From: Curtobacterium sp. VKM Ac-1393
GTDB taxonomy: Bacteria > Actinomycetota > Actinomycetes > Actinomycetales > Microbacteriaceae
Direction of reading: 5' to 3'
NCBI RefSeq assembly: GCF_015350995.1
Contig: NZ_JADKRW010000003.1
Coordinates: forward strand, 372,001-436,000
Length of the DNA stretch: 64,000 bases
Positions 7,626 to 16,379 of the stretch are shown piece by piece (within the stretch, counting starts at the first letter, position 1; every line of letters begins with the position of its first letter). Under the pieces are notes generated by a model. The model was not told where the DNA came from. It made no database searches and saw only the letters and a list, made by a program, of their open reading frames with translations. The position numbers and the translations under genes were made by a program.

Positions 7626-8900
7626 ATGGGGACGACGGCGGAGTGGTCACGGCTGCCTGTGGGGCGCCGCGAACACCGGCAGGACGCCCTGCTCGCCCTC
7701 GTCCTCGCCGGCGGCCTGGCGATCACCACGGTCCTGTACAGCTCGGCCGGCACCTACGGCGACGACCAGGCGGCGTGGTGGGTCTCCGCCCTGATGGTCG
7801 TCGCGAACGCCGTCCCGATCGCATTCCGCCGTCGGTTCCCGATGTCCGCCGCCGTGGTGTCCGCGCTGGCCTTCGCAGCCACGCAGCTGTTGCACGTCCC
7901 CGAGCTGTTCGTCGTGAACTTCACGCTGTTCATCGCGCTGTACTCCGTCGGTGCGTGGTGCTCCGACCGGGTGCGGGCGGAGGCGGTCCGCTGGGTCGTC
8001 ATCGGTGGGATGTTCGCGTGGCTGTTCATCGCGATCTCGTTCGGGTGGGCGGTGCCGAACGCGCTGCCGAACGACGAGGGCTCGCTCATCCCGCCGTACA
8101 TCGCGTACTCGCTCCTGAACATCGTGATCAACGTCATCTACTTCGGCGCCGCCTGGTACGCGGGCAACCGGGCGTGGGCCTCGGCCGTCGCCAAGCACCA
8201 GCTCGACGAGCGGACCGCCGAGCTCGCCGCGGAGCGCGAACGCTCGTCGGCGCAGGCCGTGACGCTCGAACGCATCCGGATCGCCCGAGAGCTGCACGAC
8301 GTCGTCGCCCACCACGTGTCGCTGATGGGCGTGCAGGCCGGTGCGGCCCGACGTGTGCTCGACCGTGACCCAGCGCAGGCGACGGCATCGCTCGGCGTGG
8401 TCGAGGAGAGCGCGCGCACGGCCGTCGAGGAGCTCCGGCGCATGCTCGGTACCCTGCGCTCGGAGGACGAACCGGGCACCGGCGACCGCGGTGTCGGGGA
8501 CGGCCCGAGCACTGAGGTGATCGCCCGCATCGTGGAGCTCGCCGAGTCCGCCCGGGTCGCCGGGCACCCGACCGACTACGTGGTCGTGGGTGACGAGCGC
8601 CCCGTGCCGCCCACGGTCGCCACGGTGGCGTACCGGGTGGTGCAGGAGGCCGTGACGAACGTCCTCAAGCACGCCGGCCCCTCGGCACGCGCCGACGTCC
8701 GGTTGCGGTACCTCGACGACGGCGTCGAGGTCGAGGTGACCGACGACGGACACGGTGACGGCGCTGCGCGGAACACCGCGGGCAGCGGCCTCGGCCACGT
8801 CGGGATGCGGGAACGCATCGCTGCGGTCGGCGGACGGATCGAGATCGGGCCCCGCGCCCGGGGAGGGTACCTGGTGCGGGCATGGCTGCCGACGACGTGA
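7626..8900 (+). CDS. NarL-partner histidine kinase (HisKA_3)
   Basis: A 424-residue sensor kinase. The N-terminal half has about five membrane helices (from ALLALVLAGGLAITTVLYS to LLNIVINVIYFGAAWYAG). The dimerisation/phosphoacceptor segment is RIRIARELHDVVAHHVSLMG with His224 as the likely phosphorylation site. The ATPase domain has the N box VVQEAVTNVLKHA and the G boxes VTDDGHG and GSGLGHVGMRER. No extracellular sensor domain is visible, so it probably senses a signal in or near the membrane, as in kinases linked to ABC exporters. TAGCGT 7 nt before ATG 7626 suggests a leaderless mRNA; GTG 7563 is an alternative. It is coupled to the response regulator by GTGA. Confidence 0.85.
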   Translation: MGTTAEWSRLPVGRREHRQDALLALVLAGGLAITTVLYSSAGTYGDDQAAWWVSALMVVANAVPIAFRRRFPMSAAVVSALAFAATQLLHVPELFVVNFTLFIALYSVGAWCSDRVRAEAVRWVVIGGMFAWLFIAISFGWAVPNALPNDEGSLIPPYIAYSLLNIVINVIYFGAAWYAGNRAWASAVAKHQLDERTAELAAERERSSAQAVTLERIRIARELHDVVAHHVSLMGVQAGAARRVLDRDPAQATASLGVVEESARTAVEELRRMLGTLRSEDEPGTGDRGVGDGPSTEVIARIVELAESARVAGHPTDYVVVGDERPVPPTVATVAYRVVQEAVTNVLKHAGPSARADVRLRYLDDGVEVEVTDDGHGDGAARNTAGSGLGHVGMRERIAAVGGRIEIGPRARGGYLVRAWLPTT

Positions 8901-9622
8901 ACCACACGAACGACTCGACCGGCGCGACCGGCTCGACCGGCACGACCGGCACGACCGATCTGACGATCGTGCTCGCCGACGACCAGGAACTGGTCCGGGC
9001 CGGGTTCCGCGTGATCCTGGAGTCCGAACCGGGGTTCCGGGTGGTCGGCGAAGCGCCCGACGGTGCGCGTGCGGTCGAGGCGGTCCGGACCCTGCACCCG
9101 GACGTGGTGTGCCTCGACGTGCAGATGCCCGGTGTCGACGGGCTCGAGGCTGCGCGGCAGATCGCGGCGCTGCCAGACCCGCCGGCGGTGCTCATCCTGA
9201 CGACGTTCGACAGCGACGACGCGCTGTTCCAGGCACTCGAGGCCGGAGCGAGCGGGTTCCTGCTGAAGAACGCTTCCCCCGAGCGGCTGATCGACGCCGT
9301 CCGGACCGTCGCCGCCGGGGACGCCCTGCTCGCACCCGACGTGACGCGACGGGTGATCAGCCGGGCAACGGCGACACCGACCGTGCCGACCGCGAGTCGG
9401 CGATGCGGTGACGACGCCCTCGCAGCGGCCGGGCTGACCGACCGCGAGACCGAGGTGCTCCGGCTGCTCGCCCGGGGTCTGAGCAACGCCGAGATCGCCG
9501 CCGAGCTGTACGTCGGCGACGCCACCGTGAAGACCCACGTGTCGAACGTGCTGCAGAAGCTCGCGCTGCGCGACCGGATCCAGGCCGTCGTCTGGGCCTT
9601 CGAGCACGGCGTCGCCGGCTGA
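8897..9622 (+). CDS. LuxR/NarL-family response regulator
   Basis: A 241-residue regulator. The receiver domain (about 18-135) has the acidic pair in VLADDQELVRAG, the phosphoacceptor Asp74 in VVCLDVQMPG, and Lys in GFLLKNASP. The C-terminal GerE helix-turn-helix is LTDRETEVLRLLARGLSNAEIAAELY. GTG 8897 overlaps the kinase stop by 4 bp and is preferred to ATG 8882. The first 18 residues are Ser/Thr/Gly repeats encoded by a 9-bp tandem repeat (GACCGGCNC, 8917-8960). It probably activates the ABC exporter genes downstream, as is usual for this arrangement. Confidence 0.87.
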   Translation: MNHTNDSTGATGSTGTTGTTDLTIVLADDQELVRAGFRVILESEPGFRVVGEAPDGARAVEAVRTLHPDVVCLDVQMPGVDGLEAARQIAALPDPPAVLILTTFDSDDALFQALEAGASGFLLKNASPERLIDAVRTVAAGDALLAPDVTRRVISRATATPTVPTASRRCGDDALAAAGLTDRETEVLRLLARGLSNAEIAAELYVGDATVKTHVSNVLQKLALRDRIQAVVWAFEHGVAG

Positions 9623-9659
9623 CCGCGCTCGACTCACCGACAGGCGGCTGCTGCGAAGT

Positions 9660-9697
9660 CCGACGTTCCACGAGTCGTTCGACGCGTGGAACGTCGG
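9660..9697. terminator. Hairpin terminator after the two-component genes
   Basis: CCGACGTTCCACG (9660-9672) pairs exactly with CGTGGAACGTCGG (9685-9697) around a 12-nt loop, 38 bp after the response regulator stop. It separates the regulator pair from the ABC transporter, which therefore needs its own promoter; TAGCGT at about 9822-9827 is a candidate -10. Confidence 0.75.
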
Positions 9698-9866
9698 AAG
9701 ATGCACACGCATCCGGCCTGAGGCGCTGACCCGCGCCCCGCGCCCCGCTCCCCCACGCGATGGAGCCGGCCCCCGCCCAAGTCCCGCCGGATGGCGGAGG
9801 CGCCCCGTGCCTCCCGGCCAATAGCGTCGACGCAGGCGGCGCAGGCCGTCGCGAGAGGGGTACGAC

Positions 9867-10748
9867 ATGCTCACCATCGAAGGGGTGACGAAGCGCTTCG
9901 GCGACCGCCGGGTGCTCGACGACGTGGGGTTCACGGTCGGCGACGGCCGCCTGACGGGCTTCGTCGGCGGCAACGGCGCCGGCAAGACGACCACCATGCG
10001 CATCATGCTCGGCGTGCTGCAGGCCGACGCCGGCTCGGTGTCGATCGACGGCACCGAGGTCCGACCGGCCGATCGCCGACGGTTCGGCTACATGCCCGAG
10101 GAGCGCGGGCTGTACCCGAAGATGCCCGTGGCCGAGCAGATCACCTACCTGGCCCGGTTGCACGGCGTGGACAAGCGAGCCGCGGCGACGCGCACCGCCG
10201 AGCTGCTCGAACGCCTCGAGCTGACCGGCCACGCCGACGACGCCGTCGAGAAGCTGTCGCTCGGCAACCAGCAGCGGGTGCAGATCGCCTCGGCACTCGC
10301 CCACGACCCCGAGGTGCTGGTGCTCGACGAGCCGTTCTCGGGCCTCGACCCGATGGCCGTCGACACGGTCCTCGGCGTCCTGCGCGAGACCGCGGCGCGC
10401 GGGGTCCCGGTGCTGTTCTCGAGCCACCAGCTCGACGTCGTCGAGCGCCTCTGCGACGACGTCGTCGTGATCGCCGGCGGCACCATCCGCGCCGCCGGTC
10501 CGCAGGACGAACTCCGCAAGCAGGCCGGTCCCGCCGCGTGGGAGCTCCTCGTCGACGGCGACGTCGCCTGGCTCCGCGACGAGCCCGGCGTGACGGTCCG
10601 CGAGTTCGACGGCGGGTACGCGGTCTTCGAGGCCGACGCCACCACCGCCCAGCGCCTCCTGCAGCGTGCCGTCCAGCACGGCACGGTCGGGTCGTTCGCG
10701 CCGCGGGTCCCGCGGCTCAGCGAGGTCTTCCGGGAGGTCATCCGATGA
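9867..10748 (+). CDS. ABC exporter ATPase (NatA-like)
   Basis: A 293-residue ATPase with Walker A GGNGAGKTT, Q-loop region RRFGYMPEERGLYP, signature LSLGNQQR and Walker B VLVLDEPFSGLDP. The C-terminal 70 residues form the extra domain seen in ABC-2 export ATPases. GYMPEERGLYPKM is typical of NatA/YhaQ-type proteins. It powers the permease encoded next, which overlaps it by ATGA. GAGAGGGG just upstream gives the ribosome site. The substrate is not predictable; sodium, peptide or antibiotic export is known for relatives. Confidence 0.85.
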   Translation: MLTIEGVTKRFGDRRVLDDVGFTVGDGRLTGFVGGNGAGKTTTMRIMLGVLQADAGSVSIDGTEVRPADRRRFGYMPEERGLYPKMPVAEQITYLARLHGVDKRAAATRTAELLERLELTGHADDAVEKLSLGNQQRVQIASALAHDPEVLVLDEPFSGLDPMAVDTVLGVLRETAARGVPVLFSSHQLDVVERLCDDVVVIAGGTIRAAGPQDELRKQAGPAAWELLVDGDVAWLRDEPGVTVREFDGGYAVFEADATTAQRLLQRAVQHGTVGSFAPRVPRLSEVFREVIR

Positions 10749-11821
10749 ACGACTCCTTCGTCCAGGCCGTGCGGCTCGTCTCCGCACGCGAGATCCAGGC
10801 ACGCATCCGCAGCAAGGCCTTCGTGGTGTCCGCCCTCATCCTGATCGGGGTGGTCGTCGCGTCGATCGTGGTCGGCGGGATCGTCGGCAAGGCCACCGCC
10901 GACGACACCACGCCGGTCGCCGTCGTGGACGGCGTCTCCCTGCCCACCACCACGGGCCTCGACGTCACGGACTCCACCTCGGTGGCGTCCGCCGAACGGC
11001 TGGTGCGCAGCGGCGACGTCGACGCGGCAATCGTGCCGTCCGACGACCCGCTCGGGTACAAGGTCGTCGGCCTCGACGAGGCCCCGACCGACGTCGTCTC
11101 GGCGCTGAGCGTCACCCCGCGGATCGAACTACTCGACCCGGACGCCCTGCCCGGCGGCCTGGTCTACCTGATCGCCATCGCGTTCGGCGTCGTGTACATG
11201 GCCTCGGCGGTGACGTTCGGCCAGTCGATCGCGCAGAGCGTCGTCGAGGAGAAGTCGACCAGGGTCGTCGAGATCCTGATGTCGGCGATCTCGGCCAGGG
11301 CGTTGCTCGCCGGCAAGGTCCTCGGCAACAGCGTGATGGCGTTCGCACAGATCGTCGCCGTGGCCATCGCCGCGGTCGTCACGCTGGCCGTCACCGGGCA
11401 GGACAACATGTTCTCGTTGCTCGGCCCGAGCATCCTGTGGTTCGTCGGGTTCTTCGCCGTCGGTTTCGTGCTCATCGCGTCGTTGTTCGCCGCGGCCGCC
11501 GTGCTGGTGTCGCGCCAGGAGGACGTCGGCAGCGTCACCACACCGGTGATGATGCTGGTGATGATCCCGTACATCCTGATCATCGTCGCGTACGACAACC
11601 CGACGGTGCTCGGCATCATGTCGTACGTGCCGTTCAGCGCCCCGATCGGCATGCCGATGCGGATCTTCCTGGGGACGGCCGATTGGTGGGAGCCGATCCT
11701 GTCGCTCCTGATCGTGGCCGCCACGGTGGTCGTGGTCGTGCTCGTCGGGGCCCGCGTCTACGAGAACGCGCTGCTCCGGACGGGCAGTCGCGTGAAGCTG
11801 ACGGAGGCGCTGCGCGGCTGA
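10745..11821 (+). CDS. ABC-2 type permease (NatB-like)
   Basis: A 358-residue membrane protein with one N-terminal helix (AFVVSALILIGVVVASIVVGGIVG), an extracytoplasmic domain of about 120 residues, and five to six C-terminal helices starting at GGLVYLIAIAFGVVYMASAV. VEEKSTRVVEILMSAISARALLAGKVLG is the conserved cytoplasmic segment of this permease family. It works with the ATPase before it as an exporter. The start at 10745 overlaps that gene by 4 bp. A strong palindromic terminator follows 11 bp after the stop. Confidence 0.85.
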   Translation: MNDSFVQAVRLVSAREIQARIRSKAFVVSALILIGVVVASIVVGGIVGKATADDTTPVAVVDGVSLPTTTGLDVTDSTSVASAERLVRSGDVDAAIVPSDDPLGYKVVGLDEAPTDVVSALSVTPRIELLDPDALPGGLVYLIAIAFGVVYMASAVTFGQSIAQSVVEEKSTRVVEILMSAISARALLAGKVLGNSVMAFAQIVAVAIAAVVTLAVTGQDNMFSLLGPSILWFVGFFAVGFVLIASLFAAAAVLVSRQEDVGSVTTPVMMLVMIPYILIIVAYDNPTVLGIMSYVPFSAPIGMPMRIFLGTADWWEPILSLLIVAATVVVVVLVGARVYENALLRTGSRVKLTEALRG

Positions 11822-11832
11822 CGCCGCGGTGT

Positions 11833-11890
11833 GGACGGGAGGCCCGGATCACGTGAGCAGGTCGGCTCACGTGATCGGGGCCTCCCGTCC
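11833..11890. terminator. Perfect long palindrome between convergent genes
   Basis: GGACGGGAGGCCC (11833-11845) and its complement GGGGCCTCCCGTCC near 11877-11890 are joined by the further pairing block ATCACGTGAGC / GCTCACGTGAT, about 25 bp of stem with a 6-nt loop. It ends the exporter operon (+) and the flavin reductase operon (-) and belongs to the GGGAGGC-arm family. Confidence 0.85.
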
Positions 11891-11941
11891 ACTGCCCGGT
11901 GCCGGTCCGGCACGCGGTGCCGGTCCGGCACGCGGCGTCGG

Positions 11942-12445
11942 TCAGGCGCTGAGCGTCGCGAAGGCGGAGCGGTGCCAGACCAACGGGCTGTGCGCGAAGT
12001 CGGACATGAGTCCGAGCACGCGGAGCACGACGATGTCGTGGTCGCCGGCCGGGTAGGTGTGCTCGACCGAGCACTCCAGCCAGATCGGTGCACCTTGCAG
12101 GAAGACCGCTCCCGTGTCGGAGACCGTCGTGTCGACCCCGACGAACCGAACCGACTTGTCGCGTGAGGCGAGCTGCCGCGTGACCTGCGCGTGCCCCTCG
12201 CCGAGGATCGAGACACCGATCGTGCCGGCGTCGCGGAGCACCGGCCACGTGGTCGACGTGTGCTGCACGGCGAACATCACCAGTGGCGGGTCCTGCGAGA
12301 CCCCGACGGTGAACGACGACGCGACGAGCACGGTGGGGTCGCCGTCCACGACGGCGGACAGTGCGGCGACGCCGCAGGGGAAGCCCGAGAACGCCTGCTT
12401 GAGCGCGGAGCGGTCCGGGGCCTCGGCGGAGTAGGGACTGATCAT
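11942..12445 (-). CDS. RutF-like flavin reductase (short-chain FMN reductase)
   Basis: A 167-residue protein of the flavin reductase-like domain family ([65 protein letters not shown]). These enzymes reduce FMN with NAD(P)H and hand it to partner monooxygenases; RutF and HpaC are examples. The likely partner is the RutA-like enzyme at 17472. It overlaps the preceding FMN reductase gene by ATGA (12442-12445), and GAAGGAA lies before the start. The two reductases form an operon divergent from the importer and hydrolase genes. Confidence 0.82.
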   Translation of the reverse strand: MISPYSAEAPDRSALKQAFSGFPCGVAALSAVVDGDPTVLVASSFTVGVSQDPPLVMFAVQHTSTTWPVLRDAGTIGVSILGEGHAQVTRQLASRDKSVRFVGVDTTVSDTGAVFLQGAPIWLECSVEHTYPAGDHDIVVLRVLGLMSDFAHSPLVWHRSAFATLSA

Positions 12446-12957
12446 GAGGGGGTTCCTTCCAGGGGGCTCACGGTCGCACCGAGCACGACGTCCCGCCAAC
12501 GGGCGAGCCAGACGTCGGTCGATGCGGGGTCGGAGTACTGCTTGTCGTTCAGGTACAGGGCGGGGGCGGGGATCGTCGCGCCGAGCTCGACGAGCACCGG
12601 CTTGAGGAAGACCTCCGGCGCCAGGGCGTGGGCGGGGCCCGCCCCGAGCATCAGCGGCACCACGACCACGCCGGCGAGCCCGTCACCGGTGCCGAACTGG
12701 TCGAGGAACAGCTTGAGGACGCCCGTGTAGGTCGCCTTGAACGTCGGCGACGCGACGACCACGAGGTCGGAGTCGGCGACGGTCCGGACGGTGTCGGACA
12801 CGGCGGCGTCACCCCAGCCGAGCAGGCCGGCGCCGAGGTCGACGACGTCGACGACGTGGTCGGGGGCGCGGCCGGTGAGGCGTTCGAGCACGACCGTCGC
12901 GGCGTCGAGCGTCCGCGAGGCCGGCTTGGGGTTGCCGGCGACGACGGTGGTGATCAT
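12442..12957 (-). CDS. NAD(P)H-dependent FMN reductase (flavodoxin-like)
   Basis: A 171-residue protein with [12 protein letters not shown] near the N terminus (the FMN phosphate loop of the SsuE/NADPH-FMN reductase family), [23 protein letters not shown] in the middle and [20 protein letters not shown] later. It should supply reduced flavin, making it a second reductase next to the RutF-like one. ATG 12957 matches family starts. The 5' leader contains a 17-bp tandem repeat at 12987. Confidence 0.83.
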   Translation of the reverse strand: MITTVVAGNPKPASRTLDAATVVLERLTGRAPDHVVDVVDLGAGLLGWGDAAVSDTVRTVADSDLVVVASPTFKATYTGVLKLFLDQFGTGDGLAGVVVVPLMLGAGPAHALAPEVFLKPVLVELGATIPAPALYLNDKQYSDPASTDVWLARWRDVVLGATVSPLEGTPS

Positions 12958-12986
12958 CGGGGTGCTCCTGTCGTGACGGGATTGGT

Positions 12987-13027
12987 CGTGCAGCGGGTGT
13001 GCTCGTGCAGGGGGTGTGCTCGTGCAG
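12987..13027. repeat. 17-bp tandem repeat in the flavin reductase leader
   Basis: CGTGCAG(C/G)GGGTGTGCT occurs at 12987-13003 and 13004-13020, and a third partial copy CGTGCAG at 13021-13027, with one mismatch between full units. It lies 30 bp upstream of the FMN reductase start on its 5' side. It may be a multi-site operator or a slippage product. Confidence 0.75.
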
Positions 13028-13602
13028 TCCATCGGTCTCTCGTTTCGCCGTCGTGCCGGATCCGTATCGGGTGGGTTACGCCAGCACCCGCTGGTCCGGC
13101 CGCGCGGGAATCCCCCGGTCAGCAGGGCCGTGCCGACGGGTCCGCCGGCCATTCCGCCGGGTGCGGCGCGCGGTCGTCGTGCCGAATTGTGAGAGCGCCG
13201 TTACCGGAAGTCGCCTCGGATGCGTCCGGCGTGTTTCGCCTGGCCGTCGCCGCCCCGTCCCCGCCCGGATCCGCGCGTGCGCGGGCGTCGGTGGCGCAGT
13301 CGTCCGCCGCGGAACCATGCGGTGGACGCCGGACCCGACGCGCTGCGACGGGTGGCCTAACACCAGCGAAACAAACGCCTAACAGGACCGTTACCGGGCG
13401 ACGGCCTGCCGGTGGCCCACGGACGTTACATTCGCATCAGCCCCACTGCAGCGGCCGGCGTCACCCGGACGCCCCGCCGCCGGTGACGATCCCCGGCTCC
13501 CTGCACACGCCACCCCGCGCCGCGGGGTGTTCGTCGTACCCGCTGCTGCTTCCCGCATCCCTGCACCTTCCCTGCTCCACCCGTCCAGGAGGTCCCCGAC
13601 CG
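13028..13602. promoter_or_regulatory. Large divergent regulatory gap of the catabolic island
   Basis: No gene of convincing composition is found in these 575 bp between the divergent flavin reductases and the importer operon. Visible structure: the direct repeat GCCTAACA at 13355-13362 and 13377-13384, exactly 22 bp apart (two helical turns); CCGTTACCGG at 13198-13207 and 13388-13397; a possible -10 TACATT at 13427-13432; and AGGAGG at 13587-13592, the ribosome site of the next gene. The spacing of GCCTAACA suits a dimeric regulator, possibly the TetR or GntR protein coded at the end of the operon. Confidence 0.45.
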
Positions 13603-14784
13603 ATGTCGTCCCCCGCACCGTCCCGAACGCGTCTCCCCCGCCCCGCGCTCCTCGCCGCCGCACTCTCCGGCGTGCTGTTCCTGTCCGCCTGTTCCGCCAC
13701 CTCGACCGCGTCGACCAGCTCCGGTGAGGACACCGCCGGGGTCGAGCACGCCACGAGCCAGATCGAAGCCGCCAGCGTCGACCCCGAGTTCACCTTCGAG
13801 GGCGCCCCGTTCGACATGTCGAAGATCGCCGGCAAGACGATCTTCAACATCCCGAACTCGTCCGCCGTGCCGTTCATCGTGTCGGTCGACCAGGCCGGCG
13901 AGAAGCTCGCGAAGCAGTACGGCGCGAACTGGATCGAGTACACGAACCAGGGCACCCCGACCGAGCAGTCCGCCGGTATCGACCAGGCGATCAGCCGCAA
14001 GGCCGACATCATCGTCCTGGCGCAGGGCGTCAACGGCGAGCTCATCGTCCCGGCGCTCAAGCGGGCGAAGGCTGCCGGCATCCCGGTGCTGATCAGCCAC
14101 ACGTACCAGACCGGTGAATCGCTCCCCTCGCAGCTCCAGCCGCTCGTCGCCGCCCAGGTCACCGCGCCGTTCCACGAGGCCGCGAAGCTCAACGCCGACT
14201 GGGCCATCAAGGAGACCAAGGGCAAGGGCGACGTCCTGATCATCACGTCGTCCGAGGTGCCGCCGTCCGACGGGATCGTCAAGGCGATGCAGGCCGAGTT
14301 CGAGGCGCAGTGCTCCGGCTGCACGGTGAAGGTCACGAACGTGCCGGTGTCCGACTGGGCGACGAAGATCTCGTCGACCGTGCAGTCCGCGATCCAGTCC
14401 GACCCGAACCTCGACTACGTACTGCCCGTCTACGACTCGATGGCCTTGTTCGTCGAGGCCGGCGTGACGGCCGCTGGCAAGACCGGGCAGGTGTTCACGT
14501 CCTCGTACAACGGCACCCCGGCGGTCCTCAAGATCCTGCAGGACGGCACCGTGATGACGATGGACATCGGCGAGAACATGGAGTGGCTCGCCTACGCCAC
14601 GCTCGACCAGGCCGGCCGCGTCCTGACCGACTCCCCGATCATCGAGGACGGTGACGAGCAGACGCCGCTCAAGGTCTTCACGAAGGACAACGTCGACGAG
14701 ACCGGCACGCCGCCGGTGCCGAGCAAGGGCTACGGCGACGCGTACAAGACCGGGTACGAGGCCATCTGGGGCGCGGCCGAGTGA
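13603..14784 (+). CDS. Substrate-binding lipoprotein of a CUT2-type ABC importer
   Basis: A 393-residue lipoprotein: signal ending in the lipobox LFLSAC with Cys30 as the lipidated residue, a Ser/Thr linker, then a type I periplasmic-binding fold (TIFNIPNSSAVPFIVSVDQA, DQAISRKADIIVLAQGVNG, IPVLISHTYQTGE). It resembles ribose- and autoinducer-type binding proteins. It would capture the island's substrate outside the cell and pass it to the permease at 16379. AGGAGG lies 10 nt before ATG 13603. The stop overlaps the ATPase start by GTGA. The ligand is unknown; a ureide, nucleobase or nucleoside is plausible from the neighbours. Confidence 0.85.
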   Translation: MSSPAPSRTRLPRPALLAAALSGVLFLSACSATSTASTSSGEDTAGVEHATSQIEAASVDPEFTFEGAPFDMSKIAGKTIFNIPNSSAVPFIVSVDQAGEKLAKQYGANWIEYTNQGTPTEQSAGIDQAISRKADIIVLAQGVNGELIVPALKRAKAAGIPVLISHTYQTGESLPSQLQPLVAAQVTAPFHEAAKLNADWAIKETKGKGDVLIITSSEVPPSDGIVKAMQAEFEAQCSGCTVKVTNVPVSDWATKISSTVQSAIQSDPNLDYVLPVYDSMALFVEAGVTAAGKTGQVFTSSYNGTPAVLKILQDGTVMTMDIGENMEWLAYATLDQAGRVLTDSPIIEDGDEQTPLKVFTKDNVDETGTPPVPSKGYGDAYKTGYEAIWGAAE

Positions 14785-16379
14785 CCACCGCGCCGGTCCT
14801 GCGGATCAGCGGGCTCACCAAGCGCTTCGGCGGGCTGACCGCGCTCGACGACGTCGACCTCGAGGTCCTGCCGGGCCAGGTGCACGCGCTGCTCGGCGAG
14901 AACGGCTCCGGCAAGTCGACCCTCATCAAGATCCTGTCCGGCACGTACGCGCCGGAGCCGGGAGCGACGATCGAGGTCCGCGGCGCCCGGCTGCCCCTGC
15001 CGGTGCCGCCCGGGTACTTCCGCCGTGTCGGGATCAGCTTCGTCCACCAGGACCTCGCACTGGTGCCGTCGCTCGGCGTGACCGAGAACCTGCGGCTCGC
15101 CACGGTGGTCGCCGGCCGCGGACCCTTCGTCCGCTGGGGCGCCGAGCACCGTGCCGCCGCCGAGCTGTTCGCGCGGTACGGGGTGGACATCGACCCCCGA
15201 GCGCGGGTCGACGAGCTCACCGACACCCAGAAGGCGCTCGTCGCGATCCTCCGGGCCGTCGCCGAGCTGGGCGACGACCGAGCGCTCATCGTGCTCGACG
15301 AGCCGACGGTCTTCCTGCCGAAGGAGGACGCCGACCTGCTGTTCCGGGTCGTGAAGGACCTGGTTGCGGACGGCCGCACCTCGGCGCTGCTGGTGTCGCA
15401 CGACATGTCCGAGGTCCTCGAGCACGCCGACCGGGTCACCGTCCTGCGGGCCGGCCGGGTGCAGGCGCACCGCGACACCGCCACGACGACGGCCGACGAA
15501 CTCGTCGCGCTCATCGTCGGACGCGGACTCGACGGTGCCGCGGCCCGGACCGCGCGTCCGGCGACCACCGGTGACGCCGTCGTGACGGTGCGCGACCTGC
15601 GGGTCGGTGTGGTCGAGGGGCTGTCGTTCGACGTCGCCGACGGCGAGGTCGTCGGCATCACCGGGCTGGCGGGTTCGGGTGTCGAGGACGTCCTGCCCGG
15701 CCTGTACGGCGCACGGCCCGCGACGGGGTCGCTCACCGTGCGGGACGGCGCGGCAGCGACGACGTCCGTGGACCTGGCCCGGGTGTCGCCCGGTTCGTCG
15801 ATCGCCCGCGGGGTCGTGTACGTCCCCGCCGACCGCAAGCGCGAGGGCGGGGCGCTCACCCTGTCCGTCGAGCAGAACGTCACGCTCCCCGTGCTCGGCA
15901 AGCTCCGCGGGCTGCTCGGGCTGTCCCCCGCGCGGGAACGGTCGCACGTCGCCGGCCTCGTCCGCGACTACGACGTCCGTCCCGCCGACCCCGCCGCCCT
16001 GTTCGGCACCCTGTCCGGCGGCAACCAGCAGAAGGCCGTCCTGGCGAAGTGGATGCAGGACGACCCGCGGCTCGTGCTGCTGCAGGAGCCGACACAGGGC
16101 ATCGACGTCGGAGCCCGTGCCGCGATCTTCTCGATGCTGCGTCGGAGTGCGGCGCGGGGCGTCTCGATCGTCTGCGCCTCCACCGACTACGACCAGCTCG
16201 CGCAGATGTGCGACCGGGTCGTCGTCCTCGCCCACGGCCGTGTGCACGACGTGCTGACCGACGACCGCATCGACCGCGACGTCATCGCGGCCGCGGTCGT
16301 CGCGAGTCTCGTCGAGGCGGCCGATCCCGCCGCTCCGTCCCCTGCTGCTGTTCCCTCCCTCGTCAAGGAGAACGCCTGA
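14781..16379 (+). CDS. Double ABC ATPase of the CUT2-type importer (RbsA-like)
   Basis: A 532-residue protein with two nucleotide-binding domains in tandem. The first has Walker A GENGSGKST and Walker B IVLDEPTVFLP; the second lacks a canonical Walker A (GLAGSGVED) but keeps LSGGNQQKAVLAKW and LLQEPTQGIDVGARA. One good and one degenerate site is normal for RbsA/MglA-type ATPases. It sits between binding protein and permease, coupled at both ends by overlaps of 4 bp and 1 bp. It drives import for the catabolic island. Confidence 0.87.
   Translation: MTTAPVLRISGLTKRFGGLTALDDVDLEVLPGQVHALLGENGSGKSTLIKILSGTYAPEPGATIEVRGARLPLPVPPGYFRRVGISFVHQDLALVPSLGVTENLRLATVVAGRGPFVRWGAEHRAAAELFARYGVDIDPRARVDELTDTQKALVAILRAVAELGDDRALIVLDEPTVFLPKEDADLLFRVVKDLVADGRTSALLVSHDMSEVLEHADRVTVLRAGRVQAHRDTATTTADELVALIVGRGLDGAAARTARPATTGDAVVTVRDLRVGVVEGLSFDVADGEVVGITGLAGSGVEDVLPGLYGARPATGSLTVRDGAAATTSVDLARVSPGSSIARGVVYVPADRKREGGALTLSVEQNVTLPVLGKLRGLLGLSPARERSHVAGLVRDYDVRPADPAALFGTLSGGNQQKAVLAKWMQDDPRLVLLQEPTQGIDVGARAAIFSMLRRSAARGVSIVCASTDYDQLAQMCDRVVVLAHGRVHDVLTDDRIDRDVIAAAVVASLVEAADPAAPSPAAVPSLVKENA

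Noticed and set aside
12999..13382. A 127-codon frame in the island's control region
   Set aside because: No ribosome site, an Arg/Ser/Cys-rich product without domains, and it overlaps the tandem repeat and the direct repeats.
12628..13602. An upstream extension of the binding lipoprotein by 325 codons
   Set aside because: The extension covers antisense of the FMN reductase and the control region. AGGAGG and a signal peptide with lipobox fix the start at 13603.
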